In this document: positions 36,990-45,346 of the stretch, piece by piece
Layout: every line of letters starts with the position of its first letter
Numbering within the stretch: position 1 is the stretch's first letter
Source of the DNA: Gluconobacter potus
GTDB taxonomy: Bacteria; Pseudomonadota; Alphaproteobacteria; Acetobacterales; Acetobacteraceae
NCBI RefSeq assembly: GCF_015244705.1
Contig: NZ_JABCQF010000004.1
Coordinates: 186,001 to 250,000 of the forward strand
Direction: 5' to 3'
DNA length: 64,000 bases
Translations under genes and position numbers: made by a program
The notes under the pieces: generated by a model
Seen by the model: only the letters and a program-made list of their open reading frames with translations
Database searches by the model: none
What the model was told of the DNA's origin: nothing

Positions 36990-37271
36990 GTCCGGTTTCC
37001 TTCCTGAGGCGTAAGTCTTTGGCTGTATTTTCCGGCGCTGCACGAACACAACACCCGCCGCGCGGCTTATCGTGATGAGGGCCGGACGGTCAACGGAATT
37101 ATGTGCACGTTTCATGAACGCGTGAAGATGACGAAGATTTTCTCCCGAGGTCGTGCAGAGCCTGTCCCTTGACAGGAAGGCCCGTGACAGGGAACTAGAC
37201 GGTGCCTGAAAAGGCCTGAACCCTAACCCTTTTTTCCCGGTCTGCGGGTTCGAGAGGTCAGAGAGTCTTCC

Positions 37272-38741
37272 ATGGAACATTTCCAGCAGGTCGAGCCTTT
37301 CGACTATGTCATCTTCGGCGCCACTGGCGATCTCACGATGCGCAAGCTGCTGCCCGCGCTCTACAACCGTCTCCGGATGGGTCAGATTCCAGATGATGCG
37401 TGCATCATCGGAGCCGCCCGTACGGAGCTGGACCGGGAGGCCTATGTCGCGCGGGCCCGAGATGCCCTTGAGCGTTTCCTTCCTTCAGACATCCTGAGCC
37501 CGGGACTGGTCGAGCGTTTCCTCGCCCGTCTCGATTACGTGACGCTGGACAGCAGTCGCGAGGGCCCTCAGTGGGACGCCCTGAAGTCCCTGCTGGCCAA
37601 GGCGCAGCCTGACCGGGTGCGGGTCTATTATTTCGCAACCGCACCGCAGCTTTACGGCAGCATCTGCGAGAACCTGAACCGCTACGGGCTGATCACCCCC
37701 ACGTCGCGGGTCGTTCTCGAAAAGCCGATCGGCACGAACATGGCCACCGCCACCGCCATCAATGACGGGGTCGGCCAGTATTTTCCGGAAAAGCAGATCT
37801 ACCGGATCGATCATTATCTCGGGAAAGAGACGGTCCAGAACGTCCTCGCCCTGCGATTTGCAAACCCGCTCATGAACGCCGCCTGGTCCGGCGAGCATAT
37901 CGAGAGCGTGCAGATCACGGCGGTCGAGACTGTGGGCGTCGAAGGCCGCGCGGCCTATTACGACACGTCTGGCGCGCTTCGCGATATGATCCAGAACCAC
38001 CTGCTTCAGGTGCTGTGTCTGGTCGCGATGGAAGCTCCCGATTCCCTTGAGGCCGATGCCGTCCGCAACGCCAAGCTGGCCGTCCTGAACGCCCTGCGCC
38101 CCATCACGGATGCCACAGCCGCCACCGAGACGGTGCGCGCGCAGTACACGGCAGGAGTGGTCGATGGCGAGAATGTTCCGGGCTATCTTGAAGAACTCGG
38201 CAAGCCCAGCGCGACGGAAACCTATGCCGCAATCCGCGCCTGGGTGGACACGCCGCGCTGGAAGAACGTACCGTTCTACGTCCGCACGGCCAAGCGTTCC
38301 GGCAAGAAGGTCAGCGAGATCGTCGTGACGTTCCGCCCGGCCGCGACCACCATGTTCGGCGCCACCCCGGCCAGCAACAGACTGGTCCTGCGCATCCAGC
38401 CCAACGAAGGCGTGGACCTGCGCCTGAACGTCAAGAACCCTGCCCTGGATGTCTTCAACCTGCGGACGGCAGATCTTGATACCTCCATCCGCATGGAAGG
38501 TGGCCTGCCCTTCCCGGATTCCTATGAACGGCTTCTTCTGGATGCCGTGAGGGGTGATCCGGTGCTGTTCATCCGTCGTGACGAGGTCGAGGCCGCATGG
38601 CGCTGGGCCGAGCCCATCCTCGAGGCATGGAAGCATGACAAGGCGCCTATGCAGACCTACAGTGCGGGTTCCTATGGGCCGGAACAGGCGACACAACTGC
38701 TCGCCAGCCATGGCGACACCTGGCATGAAGCGTCGGAGTAA
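37272..38741 (+). CDS. zwf: Glucose-6-phosphate 1-dehydrogenase
   Basis: 489-residue enzyme oxidising glucose-6-phosphate to 6-phosphogluconolactone with NADP+ or NAD+. The dinucleotide-binding motif FGATGDLTMRKLLPALY is at the N-terminus, the active-site RIDHYLGKE is in the middle, and the length is full. It feeds the pentose phosphate and Entner-Doudoroff routes, the main sugar pathways of acetic acid bacteria. No pgl or gnd is adjacent. A small membrane protein gene starts 6 bases downstream. Confidence 0.96.
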   Translation: MEHFQQVEPFDYVIFGATGDLTMRKLLPALYNRLRMGQIPDDACIIGAARTELDREAYVARARDALERFLPSDILSPGLVERFLARLDYVTLDSSREGPQWDALKSLLAKAQPDRVRVYYFATAPQLYGSICENLNRYGLITPTSRVVLEKPIGTNMATATAINDGVGQYFPEKQIYRIDHYLGKETVQNVLALRFANPLMNAAWSGEHIESVQITAVETVGVEGRAAYYDTSGALRDMIQNHLLQVLCLVAMEAPDSLEADAVRNAKLAVLNALRPITDATAATETVRAQYTAGVVDGENVPGYLEELGKPSATETYAAIRAWVDTPRWKNVPFYVRTAKRSGKKVSEIVVTFRPAATTMFGATPASNRLVLRIQPNEGVDLRLNVKNPALDVFNLRTADLDTSIRMEGGLPFPDSYERLLLDAVRGDPVLFIRRDEVEAAWRWAEPILEAWKHDKAPMQTYSAGSYGPEQATQLLASHGDTWHEASE

Positions 38742-38747
38742 CCGCAT

Positions 38748-39218
38748 TTGAGCGACGATAAAAGCGCAACGCCCCGCCTGGGCCGCACTCCGGGCCGAGG
38801 CACGCGCCGGCAGCCCCGCAGCTTCAAACAACTCCTGCTGCGACGGCTTCTGGTCGTCATCCCGGCTTTTCTGCTGATGTTCATCGCGGTCCGGACCGGC
38901 CTGCTGGACATGTCCTACGACAAGATCACGTTCAGTAAGCTGAGCTGGTTCGACAACACAGCCCTGGTGGAGCATCTCCGTCTGGCAGTCGTGAAAGACA
39001 ACCTGACGGACCTGCCGCGCAACTGCCTCGTTTTCGTGGTCAACGGCAACGCGGCGGACAACACACCGACGATGGATGTCCTGGGACGGCACGGCAATGG
39101 CTGCCCCGGCACGACACCTTCGGCGGACAAGCTGTTCAGCCTGAAGATCAACCGCTCGGAGCGGACCGTGCAGACAGATGCGGGAACGCCCGGCGCGTTC
39201 CACGACCTGCCTCTTTAA
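38748..39218 (+). CDS. Hypothetical single-span membrane protein
   Basis: 156-residue protein of unknown function. A basic, Arg/Pro-rich N-terminus (about 1-30) precedes one transmembrane helix (LLVVIPAFLLMFIAVRTG, about 33-50). A C-terminal domain of about 100 residues has two cysteines (in RNCLVFVV and NGCPGTT) that could pair in the periplasm. The start is TTG at 38748, six bases after the zwf stop, with GGAG upstream inside zwf, so it is probably coupled to zwf. A strong terminator follows. Confidence 0.72.
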   Translation: MSDDKSATPRLGRTPGRGTRRQPRSFKQLLLRRLLVVIPAFLLMFIAVRTGLLDMSYDKITFSKLSWFDNTALVEHLRLAVVKDNLTDLPRNCLVFVVNGNAADNTPTMDVLGRHGNGCPGTTPSADKLFSLKINRSERTVQTDAGTPGAFHDLPL

Positions 39219-39231
39219 GACACTTCAAGAA

Positions 39232-39264
39232 GGCGGAGCCTGTCAGCAGGCTCCGCCGTTTTTC
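39232..39264. terminator. Terminator between convergent genes
   Basis: Perfect 11-bp stem GGCGGAGCCTG/CAGGCTCCGCC with a 4-base loop, then GTTTTT on the plus strand. It starts 13 bases after the small membrane protein gene, and its arm covers the stop codon of the convergent esterase. Confidence 0.85.
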
Positions 39265-40238
39265 TGTGCAAAGACTTCGCGCAGGAACATTCCTCCTTCC
39301 CGCAACGCCTGACGTCCGTCCCGGAACAGCGCATAGCCGTTCAGGAAACCATGAATCATGCGCGGAAAGTTCTTCAGTCGAACCGGCGCGCCTGCCTCAT
39401 CGAGACACCGGGCATAGAGTTCACCCTCTCCCCTGAGCGGATCAAAACCCGCGGTCACGATCATGGCCGGCGGAAGGTCCTGGAAGTCATCCGCCAGAAG
39501 GGGCGAAAATGCCGGATCGAAAAGCTGCTCGGGGCTGCGCAGCGTCTGGCCGCAATACCAGTACAGAAGCTCCGCGCTCAGCATGTAGCCCTCGGCATAG
39601 GCCTGACGTGAAGGCGGAACGAACGGGCCGCTCAGAGCAGGGTAATAAAGAAGCTGCGCGCTCAGCGGACGCAGTCCCTCCTCCCGCACCCATTGCGTGA
39701 GCGCTGCGGACATGTTGCCCCCTGCACTGTCTCCCACAACCGCGACTGGCACATCCTCGCCAACGGTCCGGAAAATCCAGTCCAGCGCCGCTTTGGCATC
39801 TTCAAGCCCTGCCGGAAAGCGGTGCTCGGGCGCGAGACGGTAATCCAGCGAAACCACCATCGCGCCGGACGCGGCCGCAAGGCGGCAGCAGATCCCGTGA
39901 TGGGACACCAGATCGCAATGAACGAATCCGCCCCCGTGCAAAAAGAGAACGACCCCCCGGACCTTTCCGCGCGGCCGATACAGGCGGGCGGTGCGGAAGC
40001 CATCGGCTCCGGGCACACGGATCTCACGCCATCGGCGGATCCGCAGTGAGGACAGGGCCACAGGAAAACTCGGGCGCCCCGTGACACGCCGGATCTGCTT
40101 CAGGATCGGCGCGGGAGGCGGCGCAGCGGGAATGGGCGGTATTTCGTCCAGGGCGATCATACGCGGCGTAACGCCACGTCTGCGGCTCTGCCAGGCCAGC
40201 CAGGACAGGAAGATCCGTAATGTCAGGGTCGGGCGCAT
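39243..40238 (-). CDS. Alpha/beta hydrolase, HSL (GDXG) family esterase
   Basis: 331-residue esterase/lipase of the hormone-sensitive-lipase family. The oxyanion motif HGGGF, nucleophile GDSAGG, acid in AGFDPLRGEGE and His in MIHGFLN are all present in the right order. No signal peptide is evident; the first 25 residues are basic with a short hydrophobic patch. It stands alone, diverging from rnpB. It would hydrolyse short-chain esters; the true substrate is unknown. Confidence 0.9.
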   Translation of the reverse strand: MRPTLTLRIFLSWLAWQSRRRGVTPRMIALDEIPPIPAAPPPAPILKQIRRVTGRPSFPVALSSLRIRRWREIRVPGADGFRTARLYRPRGKVRGVVLFLHGGGFVHCDLVSHHGICCRLAAASGAMVVSLDYRLAPEHRFPAGLEDAKAALDWIFRTVGEDVPVAVVGDSAGGNMSAALTQWVREEGLRPLSAQLLYYPALSGPFVPPSRQAYAEGYMLSAELLYWYCGQTLRSPEQLFDPAFSPLLADDFQDLPPAMIVTAGFDPLRGEGELYARCLDEAGAPVRLKNFPRMIHGFLNGYALFRDGRQALREGGMFLREVFAQKNGGAC

Positions 40239-40276
40239 TTCACCATTATGCCGGGATCATGCCCAAAAGTCTGCCC

Positions 40277-40305
40277 TTGACCCCGCAGGCGTCCCGGAGC
40301 AGTGT
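40277..40305 (+). promoter_or_regulatory. Candidate rnpB promoter
   Basis: TTGACC (40277-40282) lies 36 bases before the predicted 5' end of RNase P RNA at 40313, the expected distance for a -35 box. The -10 region (about 40300-40305, CAGTGT) is poor. The distance to a structurally defined RNA end is the main support. Confidence 0.4.
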
Positions 40306-40312
40306 CTGCGCC

Positions 40313-40732
40313 GCCAGACGGCTGGACGATCGCTGTGTGTGCGATGAGGATCGCATACAGGGAGGAAAGTCCGGGCTCCATGGGAAGACGGTACCGGTTA
40401 ATTGCCGGCGGGGGCGACCCCAGGGACAGTGCCACAGAAAACAGACCGCCCGCCGGACTGTACCCCACGCGTTCATTCGCCGGGGAACATGTTGCGGGTA
40501 AGGGCGAAACGGTGCGGCAAGAGCGCACCGCATCTCCGGCAACGGCGATGGTCATGGTAAACCCTACCGGGAGCAAGACCGAATAGGAACGGCAGGTCTC
40601 CGCAAGGAGACCGGGGGTTTCTCGCCCCGTCGTTCGGGTTGGTTGCGTGAGGCCTGCAGCAATGCAGGTCCCAGAGGAATGATCGTCCCGCTTTCGGGCG
40701 GACAGAACCCGGCTTACAGGCCGTCTGGCCCC
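40313..40732 (+). ncRNA. rnpB: RNase P RNA (bacterial type A)
   Basis: Catalytic RNA that matures tRNA 5' ends. The universal 5' signature GAGGAAAGTCCGGGCTCC is at 40362-40379 and the 3' signature ACAGAACCCGGCTTACAG at 40702-40719; together they form P4. The ends are set by helix P1: GCCAGACGGC near 40313 is exactly complementary to GCCGTCTGGC at 40720-40729. The length of about 420 bases is normal. The exact 3' end is uncertain by a few bases. Confidence 0.96.
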
Positions 40733-40828
40733 TCTAAAAAAATCCGTTCTTCCAGTAATTGTTCCCCTTTCCGGAGAAGAACAAAAACAGAACAAATAAC
40801 GGCAGGTATAGATCCGCCTGTGCGATTA

Positions 40829-40843
40829 TCCCTGATAATCCCT
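40829..40843. promoter_or_regulatory. Two TCCCT repeats, possible distal MraZ half-sites
   Basis: TAATCCCT-like units place TCCCT at 40829-40833 and 40839-40843, again exactly 10 bases apart, about 90 bases upstream of the main MraZ-type repeats. They differ from the consensus at one position. They may be weak additional contacts or chance. Confidence 0.25.
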
Positions 40844-40921
40844 AACAAAAAGCAAAAAATTCCGTCACATTTCAGATTTTGAAAATGTCGCAGTTTTCTG
40901 CGGTTTTCGGACGATATCTGT

Positions 40922-40952
40922 TTGACGTCCCATGAAATCCCATGATATCCCA
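40922..40952. promoter_or_regulatory. MraZ-type operator: three 10-bp-spaced repeats over a candidate promoter
   Basis: TCCCA occurs at 40928-40932, 40938-40942 and 40948-40952, each followed by five bases. On the other strand this is TGGGA-N5-TGGGA-N5-TGGGA. MraZ of E. coli binds TGGGN repeats separated by five bases. The repeats directly follow TTGACG (40922-40927), a good -35 box, and would cover the spacer and a weak -10 (GATATC, 40944-40949). Binding would therefore block the promoter of the cell-wall cluster, as expected for MraZ self-repression. Confidence 0.75.
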
Positions 40953-41020
40953 GTCAAGACCAAGCCAAATAACCAGCAACCGCATGACCGGTTCTGACGC
41001 AGGAAGGAGGCACATCATCC

Positions 41021-41515
41021 ATGAGCATGTTCCTCGGCACGCATCAGAACCGTTTCGATGCCAAGGGACGTGTCTCCATTCCCGCATCTTTCCGCGCCGC
41101 CCTGAAATCACAGGCTCAGCCGGGAGATCCACTGGTCATTCTGCGTCCGTCCCATCTCCATCCCTGCATCGAAGGCTGGACGGTCGGCGCTTTCGCGTCG
41201 CTTGCGACACCGCTCGACGAATACGATCCCTTTTCGGAAGATCATGAAGATCTGGCCGCCAGCCTCTATGCGGATGCCTATCCGCTGGACAGCGACAAGG
41301 AAGGCCGCATCATTCTTCCCGAAAACCTGCGCACCCACGCAGCCCTGACCGACGAAGTTTCCTTCATGGGGCTTGGCCGCACATTCCAGATCTGGAACCC
41401 CGAAGCTGCGGCAGAACGGCGTCAGGCTGCCCGCAGCCGTGCCAGAACCCTCGCAACCAGCCGCCGCCCCGCCAGCGCGCCTGCCGCCGGCAATACAGCG
41501 GGAGCAGCGGAATGA
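41021..41515 (+). CDS. mraZ: Transcriptional regulator MraZ
   Basis: 164-residue double AbrB-fold DNA-binding protein that represses the division/cell-wall cluster. The first motif [23 protein letters not shown] and the second [18 protein letters not shown] are both present. An Ala/Arg-rich tail of about 30 residues follows the second domain. AAGGAGG lies 10 bases before the ATG. Three operator repeats lie about 70 bases upstream. It overlaps rsmH by ATGA and opens the cluster. Confidence 0.95.
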   Translation: MSMFLGTHQNRFDAKGRVSIPASFRAALKSQAQPGDPLVILRPSHLHPCIEGWTVGAFASLATPLDEYDPFSEDHEDLAASLYADAYPLDSDKEGRIILPENLRTHAALTDEVSFMGLGRTFQIWNPEAAAERRQAARSRARTLATSRRPASAPAAGNTAGAAE

Positions 41516-42483
41516 ACGCGATTACCCTGGTCCATTCCGGCCATGTTCCGGTCATGCTGCACGAGGTTCTCGAAGCGCTCTCCCCACGCGCTGGGGGACG
41601 CTATCTGGACGGCACGTTCGGGGGTGGTGGCTATGCCCGCGCCATCCTGAATGCGGCCGACTGCACGCTCGATGCCATCGACCGCGACCCTGCTGCCATC
41701 GAGCGCGGAAACGCCATGGCTGTTCAGGCCAACGGGCGGTTGCGGATGCATCAGGGCACGTTTGGCGACATGGAAGCCCTGGTCGGAGCGGAAGGTCCGT
41801 TTGGCGGCATCGTGCTGGATCTGGGCGTCTCCTCCTTCCAGATCGATCAGGCCGAGCGTGGTTTCTCGTTCCGCAATGACGGCCCGCTGGACATGCGGAT
41901 GGGCTCGGATGGCCCCTCGGCGGCTGATCTGGTCAATACATGCAAGGAAGCCGAGCTCGCGGACATCCTTTACCGCTACGGCGAGGAAAAGCTCTCCCGC
42001 CGCATTGCGCGCGCCATCGTGGCTGCCCGCGCCGAGGCGCCGATCACGACAACCGGCCAGCTCGCGCATATCATCCGCTGCTGCGTTCCCCGCGACCGCG
42101 CCAATATCGATCCGGCCACCCGCAGCTTCCAGGGGCTGCGGATTGCCGTGAACGACGAACTTGGCGAACTGGAGCGGGCGCTGGAAGCCGCGCCGCGCCT
42201 TCTGGCTCCCGGCGGCGTTTTCGTGGTCGTAACATTCCATTCCCTGGAAGATCGCCTGGCGAAACGTGCCATGGCCGTCCTTGCAGGCCGGACGGGAAAT
42301 CCTTCCCGTTACGAACCGGCGCCGCTCCGTCAGGAAGCACCGGCCTTTTCCCTTCTTTATTCCCGTCCCCTCTCCGCCACGGATGAGGAATCCCGGGAAA
42401 ACCCCCGCGCCCGCAGCGCCCGTCTGCGCGCACTGGTTCGCAACCCCGCCCCCAAGATGCCCGTCTCAGGAATGCCCTCATGA
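41512..42483 (+). CDS. rsmH: 16S rRNA m4C1402 methyltransferase
   Basis: 323-residue SAM-dependent methyltransferase for 16S rRNA C1402. [15 protein letters not shown] and the SAM site [16 protein letters not shown] are at the N-terminus; [17 protein letters not shown] and [11 protein letters not shown] are conserved family blocks. It is coupled by 4-base overlaps to mraZ before and ftsL after, the canonical order. Confidence 0.97.
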   Translation: MNAITLVHSGHVPVMLHEVLEALSPRAGGRYLDGTFGGGGYARAILNAADCTLDAIDRDPAAIERGNAMAVQANGRLRMHQGTFGDMEALVGAEGPFGGIVLDLGVSSFQIDQAERGFSFRNDGPLDMRMGSDGPSAADLVNTCKEAELADILYRYGEEKLSRRIARAIVAARAEAPITTTGQLAHIIRCCVPRDRANIDPATRSFQGLRIAVNDELGELERALEAAPRLLAPGGVFVVVTFHSLEDRLAKRAMAVLAGRTGNPSRYEPAPLRQEAPAFSLLYSRPLSATDEESRENPRARSARLRALVRNPAPKMPVSGMPS

Positions 42484-43271
42484 TCCGGCCCTTCACCGTC
42501 GCCTGCGCTGTCCTCGCCGCAGGATCTGGTCTGTTTCTCTATACCAAGAAGCATGAGACCACGGTTCTGGACCAGAAGATCACGAAGATCGTGCAGGAGA
42601 CGCAGCGCGTGCGTGGCCAGACCGCCATGCTCCGTACGGAATGGGCCCTCCTGAACCAGCCGGACCGCCTGAAAACCCTGGCGGCCCGCTTTGTTCCCGC
42701 CCTGCATCCGATGGAACCGGACCAGTTCATCCGTATGGCCTCGCTCGAAGCGCGCCTTCCCGCTCCGGGTTCGAAAGCTCAGCCGGCCGATCCGCGCGAG
42801 GAACTGCATGAGGTCGTGAACCGCGCTGCTGAGGCCGCTCACCTGCCCCTGCCCGCTCCGCAGGCTGTCGTACATGCCCCTGCGCCCGCCCAGCCGATCC
42901 CGGCTCCGCGCCCAGTGGCTGTAGCCATGGCATCGCACCCCGCCGCGACACCGAAGCCGGCCGCTATCCCGGCGCATGCCTCCCATGCCCGCAGCGCGGA
43001 CATCCAGATCGCGTCCGCTGCACCGCGTACAGTTTCGACGCCGGTTCACGCCCATGCCGACAGCGCGCCCAGCGTCCGACTGGTCAACTATCGTGAGAGC
43101 CATCCTGCCCCGCTGATGGTTGCGGCCTGGCACCCCCAGACCGTGCATGTCAGCCATAGCGCAGCCTCGACCCGTCTGGCCGAAGAGCCGCCCCGCACGC
43201 ATCACACCCAGCTTTCCGCTCTGGGAAATGCGAATGACGCATTGCCCGCGCCGGTGCCGTTGGCTAACTGA
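42480..43271 (+). CDS. ftsL: Cell division protein FtsL-like, with long Pro/Ala-rich extension
   Basis: 263-residue bitopic protein in the ftsL position between rsmH and ftsI. A short N-terminus and helix (about 5-22, [18 protein letters not shown]) are followed by the FtsL-type coiled coil ([41 protein letters not shown]). FtsL proteins are usually 90-130 residues; here about 150 extra residues rich in Pro, Ala and His follow and look disordered. It overlaps rsmH by ATGA. Identification rests on position, topology and the coiled coil. Confidence 0.88.
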   Translation: MIRPFTVACAVLAAGSGLFLYTKKHETTVLDQKITKIVQETQRVRGQTAMLRTEWALLNQPDRLKTLAARFVPALHPMEPDQFIRMASLEARLPAPGSKAQPADPREELHEVVNRAAEAAHLPLPAPQAVVHAPAPAQPIPAPRPVAVAMASHPAATPKPAAIPAHASHARSADIQIASAAPRTVSTPVHAHADSAPSVRLVNYRESHPAPLMVAAWHPQTVHVSHSAASTRLAEEPPRTHHTQLSALGNANDALPAPVPLAN

Positions 43272-43352
43272 AAGCCTTCTCATCGTTAACCGCTCGTTCA
43301 GCATTCTCGGATAGCTTAGGGCGAGCCCTTCAACAGGACGCACCCCCGCACG

Positions 43353-45338
43353 ATGCCCCAGGACGTGCCACCTTCTTCCGGTTCGCAGCGCCCCGAGCGT
43401 CCGGATGTGCCGTCAGGGCGTTCCCGGAAGAGCGCGCCGCCGCGGGGGTTCCGCAGGCTGAATCTTGACCAGATGCACGGACGCCTGCTCGGCGTCGGGA
43501 TGGGATTTCTCGCGATTTATGGCGCTGTGGCGCTCAAGGCGACCGTCGCCACCGTCCTGATGCCGATGGAGCCGGAAAAGCGCCAGATCGCGCCTCAGGT
43601 TCCGGAAATCCCCAAGAGCGATCCGCGCGGGGAAATGTCGGGCGATTTCGTCCTGCCCACCGTCAAGCGCGCGACCATTACCGATCGCACGGGTCAGGCT
43701 CTGGCACTCTCGCTACCTGTCGCGCAGGTCTATGCCAACCCGATGGAGCTGATTGATCCGGCGGATGCGGCCGACAAGCTCCGAAAAGTCCTGCCGCAGC
43801 TCGACCGGGACGAGACGATCCGGCGCCTGTCGCTGAAAAAGCAGTTCGTTTATCTGGCGCGTGACATTTCGCCCGTCCAGGAAATTGCCATCAACAATCT
43901 GGGCATCCCGGGCATTTATTTCGAAGCCGGCGAACGCCGCCACTATCCGCTGGGCCGCACGGCCGCGCAAATTATGGGCAGCGTCGATATCGACGATCAC
44001 GGCATTGCAGGTGTGGAGCGGTATTTCGACAAGCGCCTGAACTCCGACAAGTCGCCGCTGCGCCTGTCACTGGACGTGCGCGTGCAGACGGTCGCGCATG
44101 ACGAGCTTCAAGCCGCGAAAGACGAGTTCTCGGCCATCGGAGCCAGTGCGATCGTCATGGATGTCCGCACGGGCGAGATCCTGGCCATGGTCAGCCTGCC
44201 CGATTACGACGCCAATGATTTCGGCCACGCGCCCAACGACGCCCGCTTCAACCGTGCCGTCACCGGCATGTACGAGCCGGGTTCGACCTTCAAGCTCCAG
44301 ACTGCGGCGATGGGCCTGCAACTCGGAATCATTCACCCGTGGGACCGCTTCTCGACCATTCCGATCCGGGTCGGCCGCTTCACCATCCGCGATATGAAGA
44401 CCGATCATTTCGCTCCTTGGCTTTCCCTGCCCGGCGTTCTCGCCTATTCGTCCAACCCGGCGGCGGCGCATATCGCGCTTGATGTGGGTGCGACGCGTCA
44501 GCAGGACTGGCTGCGGAACATGGGCTTTTTCAACCGTGTTCCGGTCGAACTGCCTGAAGCCGGACGCCCGCTCGTTCCCGCCTCGCGCAACTGGGGCATT
44601 TCCACGGTCATGACGGTCGGGTTTGGTCACGGTGTTGCCGAACCGCCGCTGGCCATCGTGCGCGGCACAGCAGCGACGGTGAACGGCGGTATCCTGCTCA
44701 AGCCCACCCTCGTGGCACGCGATACCGAGGACGACAGCAAGCCGGCGCCGGACGCCGATGCGGCACAGGTCCGGCCCGTGGCCTATCGACCGGGTGCGGA
44801 CAGTGACGAGATCGGAGCCGAAACGCCCGTGGGCACGCGCGTCCTGTCCGAGCAGACCTCAGCGCTTCTGCGTAAACTGCTGCGCCTCGACGTCACGATG
44901 GGCAGCGGCAAGTCCGCCGAAGTGCCGGGCTATTATGTCGGCGGCAAGACCGGAACGGCAGAAAAGATCGGCGCGCACGGTGGCTACCTGAAACACGTCA
45001 ACGTCTCGGCCTTCACCAGCGTGTTCCCGATGAACAACCCGCATTACGCCGTCTATGTGATGCTCGACAGTCCGCAGGGCACGGCCGCGACGCATGGCTG
45101 GACGACAGCCGCCTGGAACGCTGCGCCGACCGTCAAGAAGATCATTTCGCGTGTCGGCCCGATCCTGAACCAGTTCCCGGATCTGGCAAACAAAGATGCG
45201 ATCGACGCGTCTCTGACCATTCCGATGAACCCGCCCGTTCCCGCAGGATACCGCGCCCTCGGTCCCGGCAACGATCCGGGCGATCCGCGTAATCAGGCCC
45301 GCTCTTCCAAGACCCAGCCCTCCAGAATACAGCACTGA
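43353..45338 (+). CDS. ftsI: Peptidoglycan transpeptidase PBP3 (FtsI)
   Basis: 661-residue division-specific class B penicillin-binding protein that cross-links septal peptidoglycan. A basic cytoplasmic N-terminus and one helix (about 46-70) lead into the pedestal domain. The transpeptidase motifs are Ser311-x-x-Lys314 in GSTFKL, SSN in AYSSNPAAAH and KTGTAEK. It follows ftsL after an 81-base gap, one of the few breaks in the overlapping chain. Partner of FtsW downstream. Confidence 0.96.
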   Translation: MPQDVPPSSGSQRPERPDVPSGRSRKSAPPRGFRRLNLDQMHGRLLGVGMGFLAIYGAVALKATVATVLMPMEPEKRQIAPQVPEIPKSDPRGEMSGDFVLPTVKRATITDRTGQALALSLPVAQVYANPMELIDPADAADKLRKVLPQLDRDETIRRLSLKKQFVYLARDISPVQEIAINNLGIPGIYFEAGERRHYPLGRTAAQIMGSVDIDDHGIAGVERYFDKRLNSDKSPLRLSLDVRVQTVAHDELQAAKDEFSAIGASAIVMDVRTGEILAMVSLPDYDANDFGHAPNDARFNRAVTGMYEPGSTFKLQTAAMGLQLGIIHPWDRFSTIPIRVGRFTIRDMKTDHFAPWLSLPGVLAYSSNPAAAHIALDVGATRQQDWLRNMGFFNRVPVELPEAGRPLVPASRNWGISTVMTVGFGHGVAEPPLAIVRGTAATVNGGILLKPTLVARDTEDDSKPAPDADAAQVRPVAYRPGADSDEIGAETPVGTRVLSEQTSALLRKLLRLDVTMGSGKSAEVPGYYVGGKTGTAEKIGAHGGYLKHVNVSAFTSVFPMNNPHYAVYVMLDSPQGTAATHGWTTAAWNAAPTVKKIISRVGPILNQFPDLANKDAIDASLTIPMNPPVPAGYRALGPGNDPGDPRNQARSSKTQPSRIQH

Positions 45339-45346
45339 ACCGTTTG

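Noticed and set aside
37485-39203. 572-codon minus-strand frame over zwf
   Set aside because: It lies opposite the real zwf and the coupled membrane protein; no domain is seen and the composition is that of a reverse-frame shadow.
43272-43352. CtrA-type site before ftsI
   Set aside because: Only a single TTAACC half-site is present; the second half-site at the required spacing is missing.
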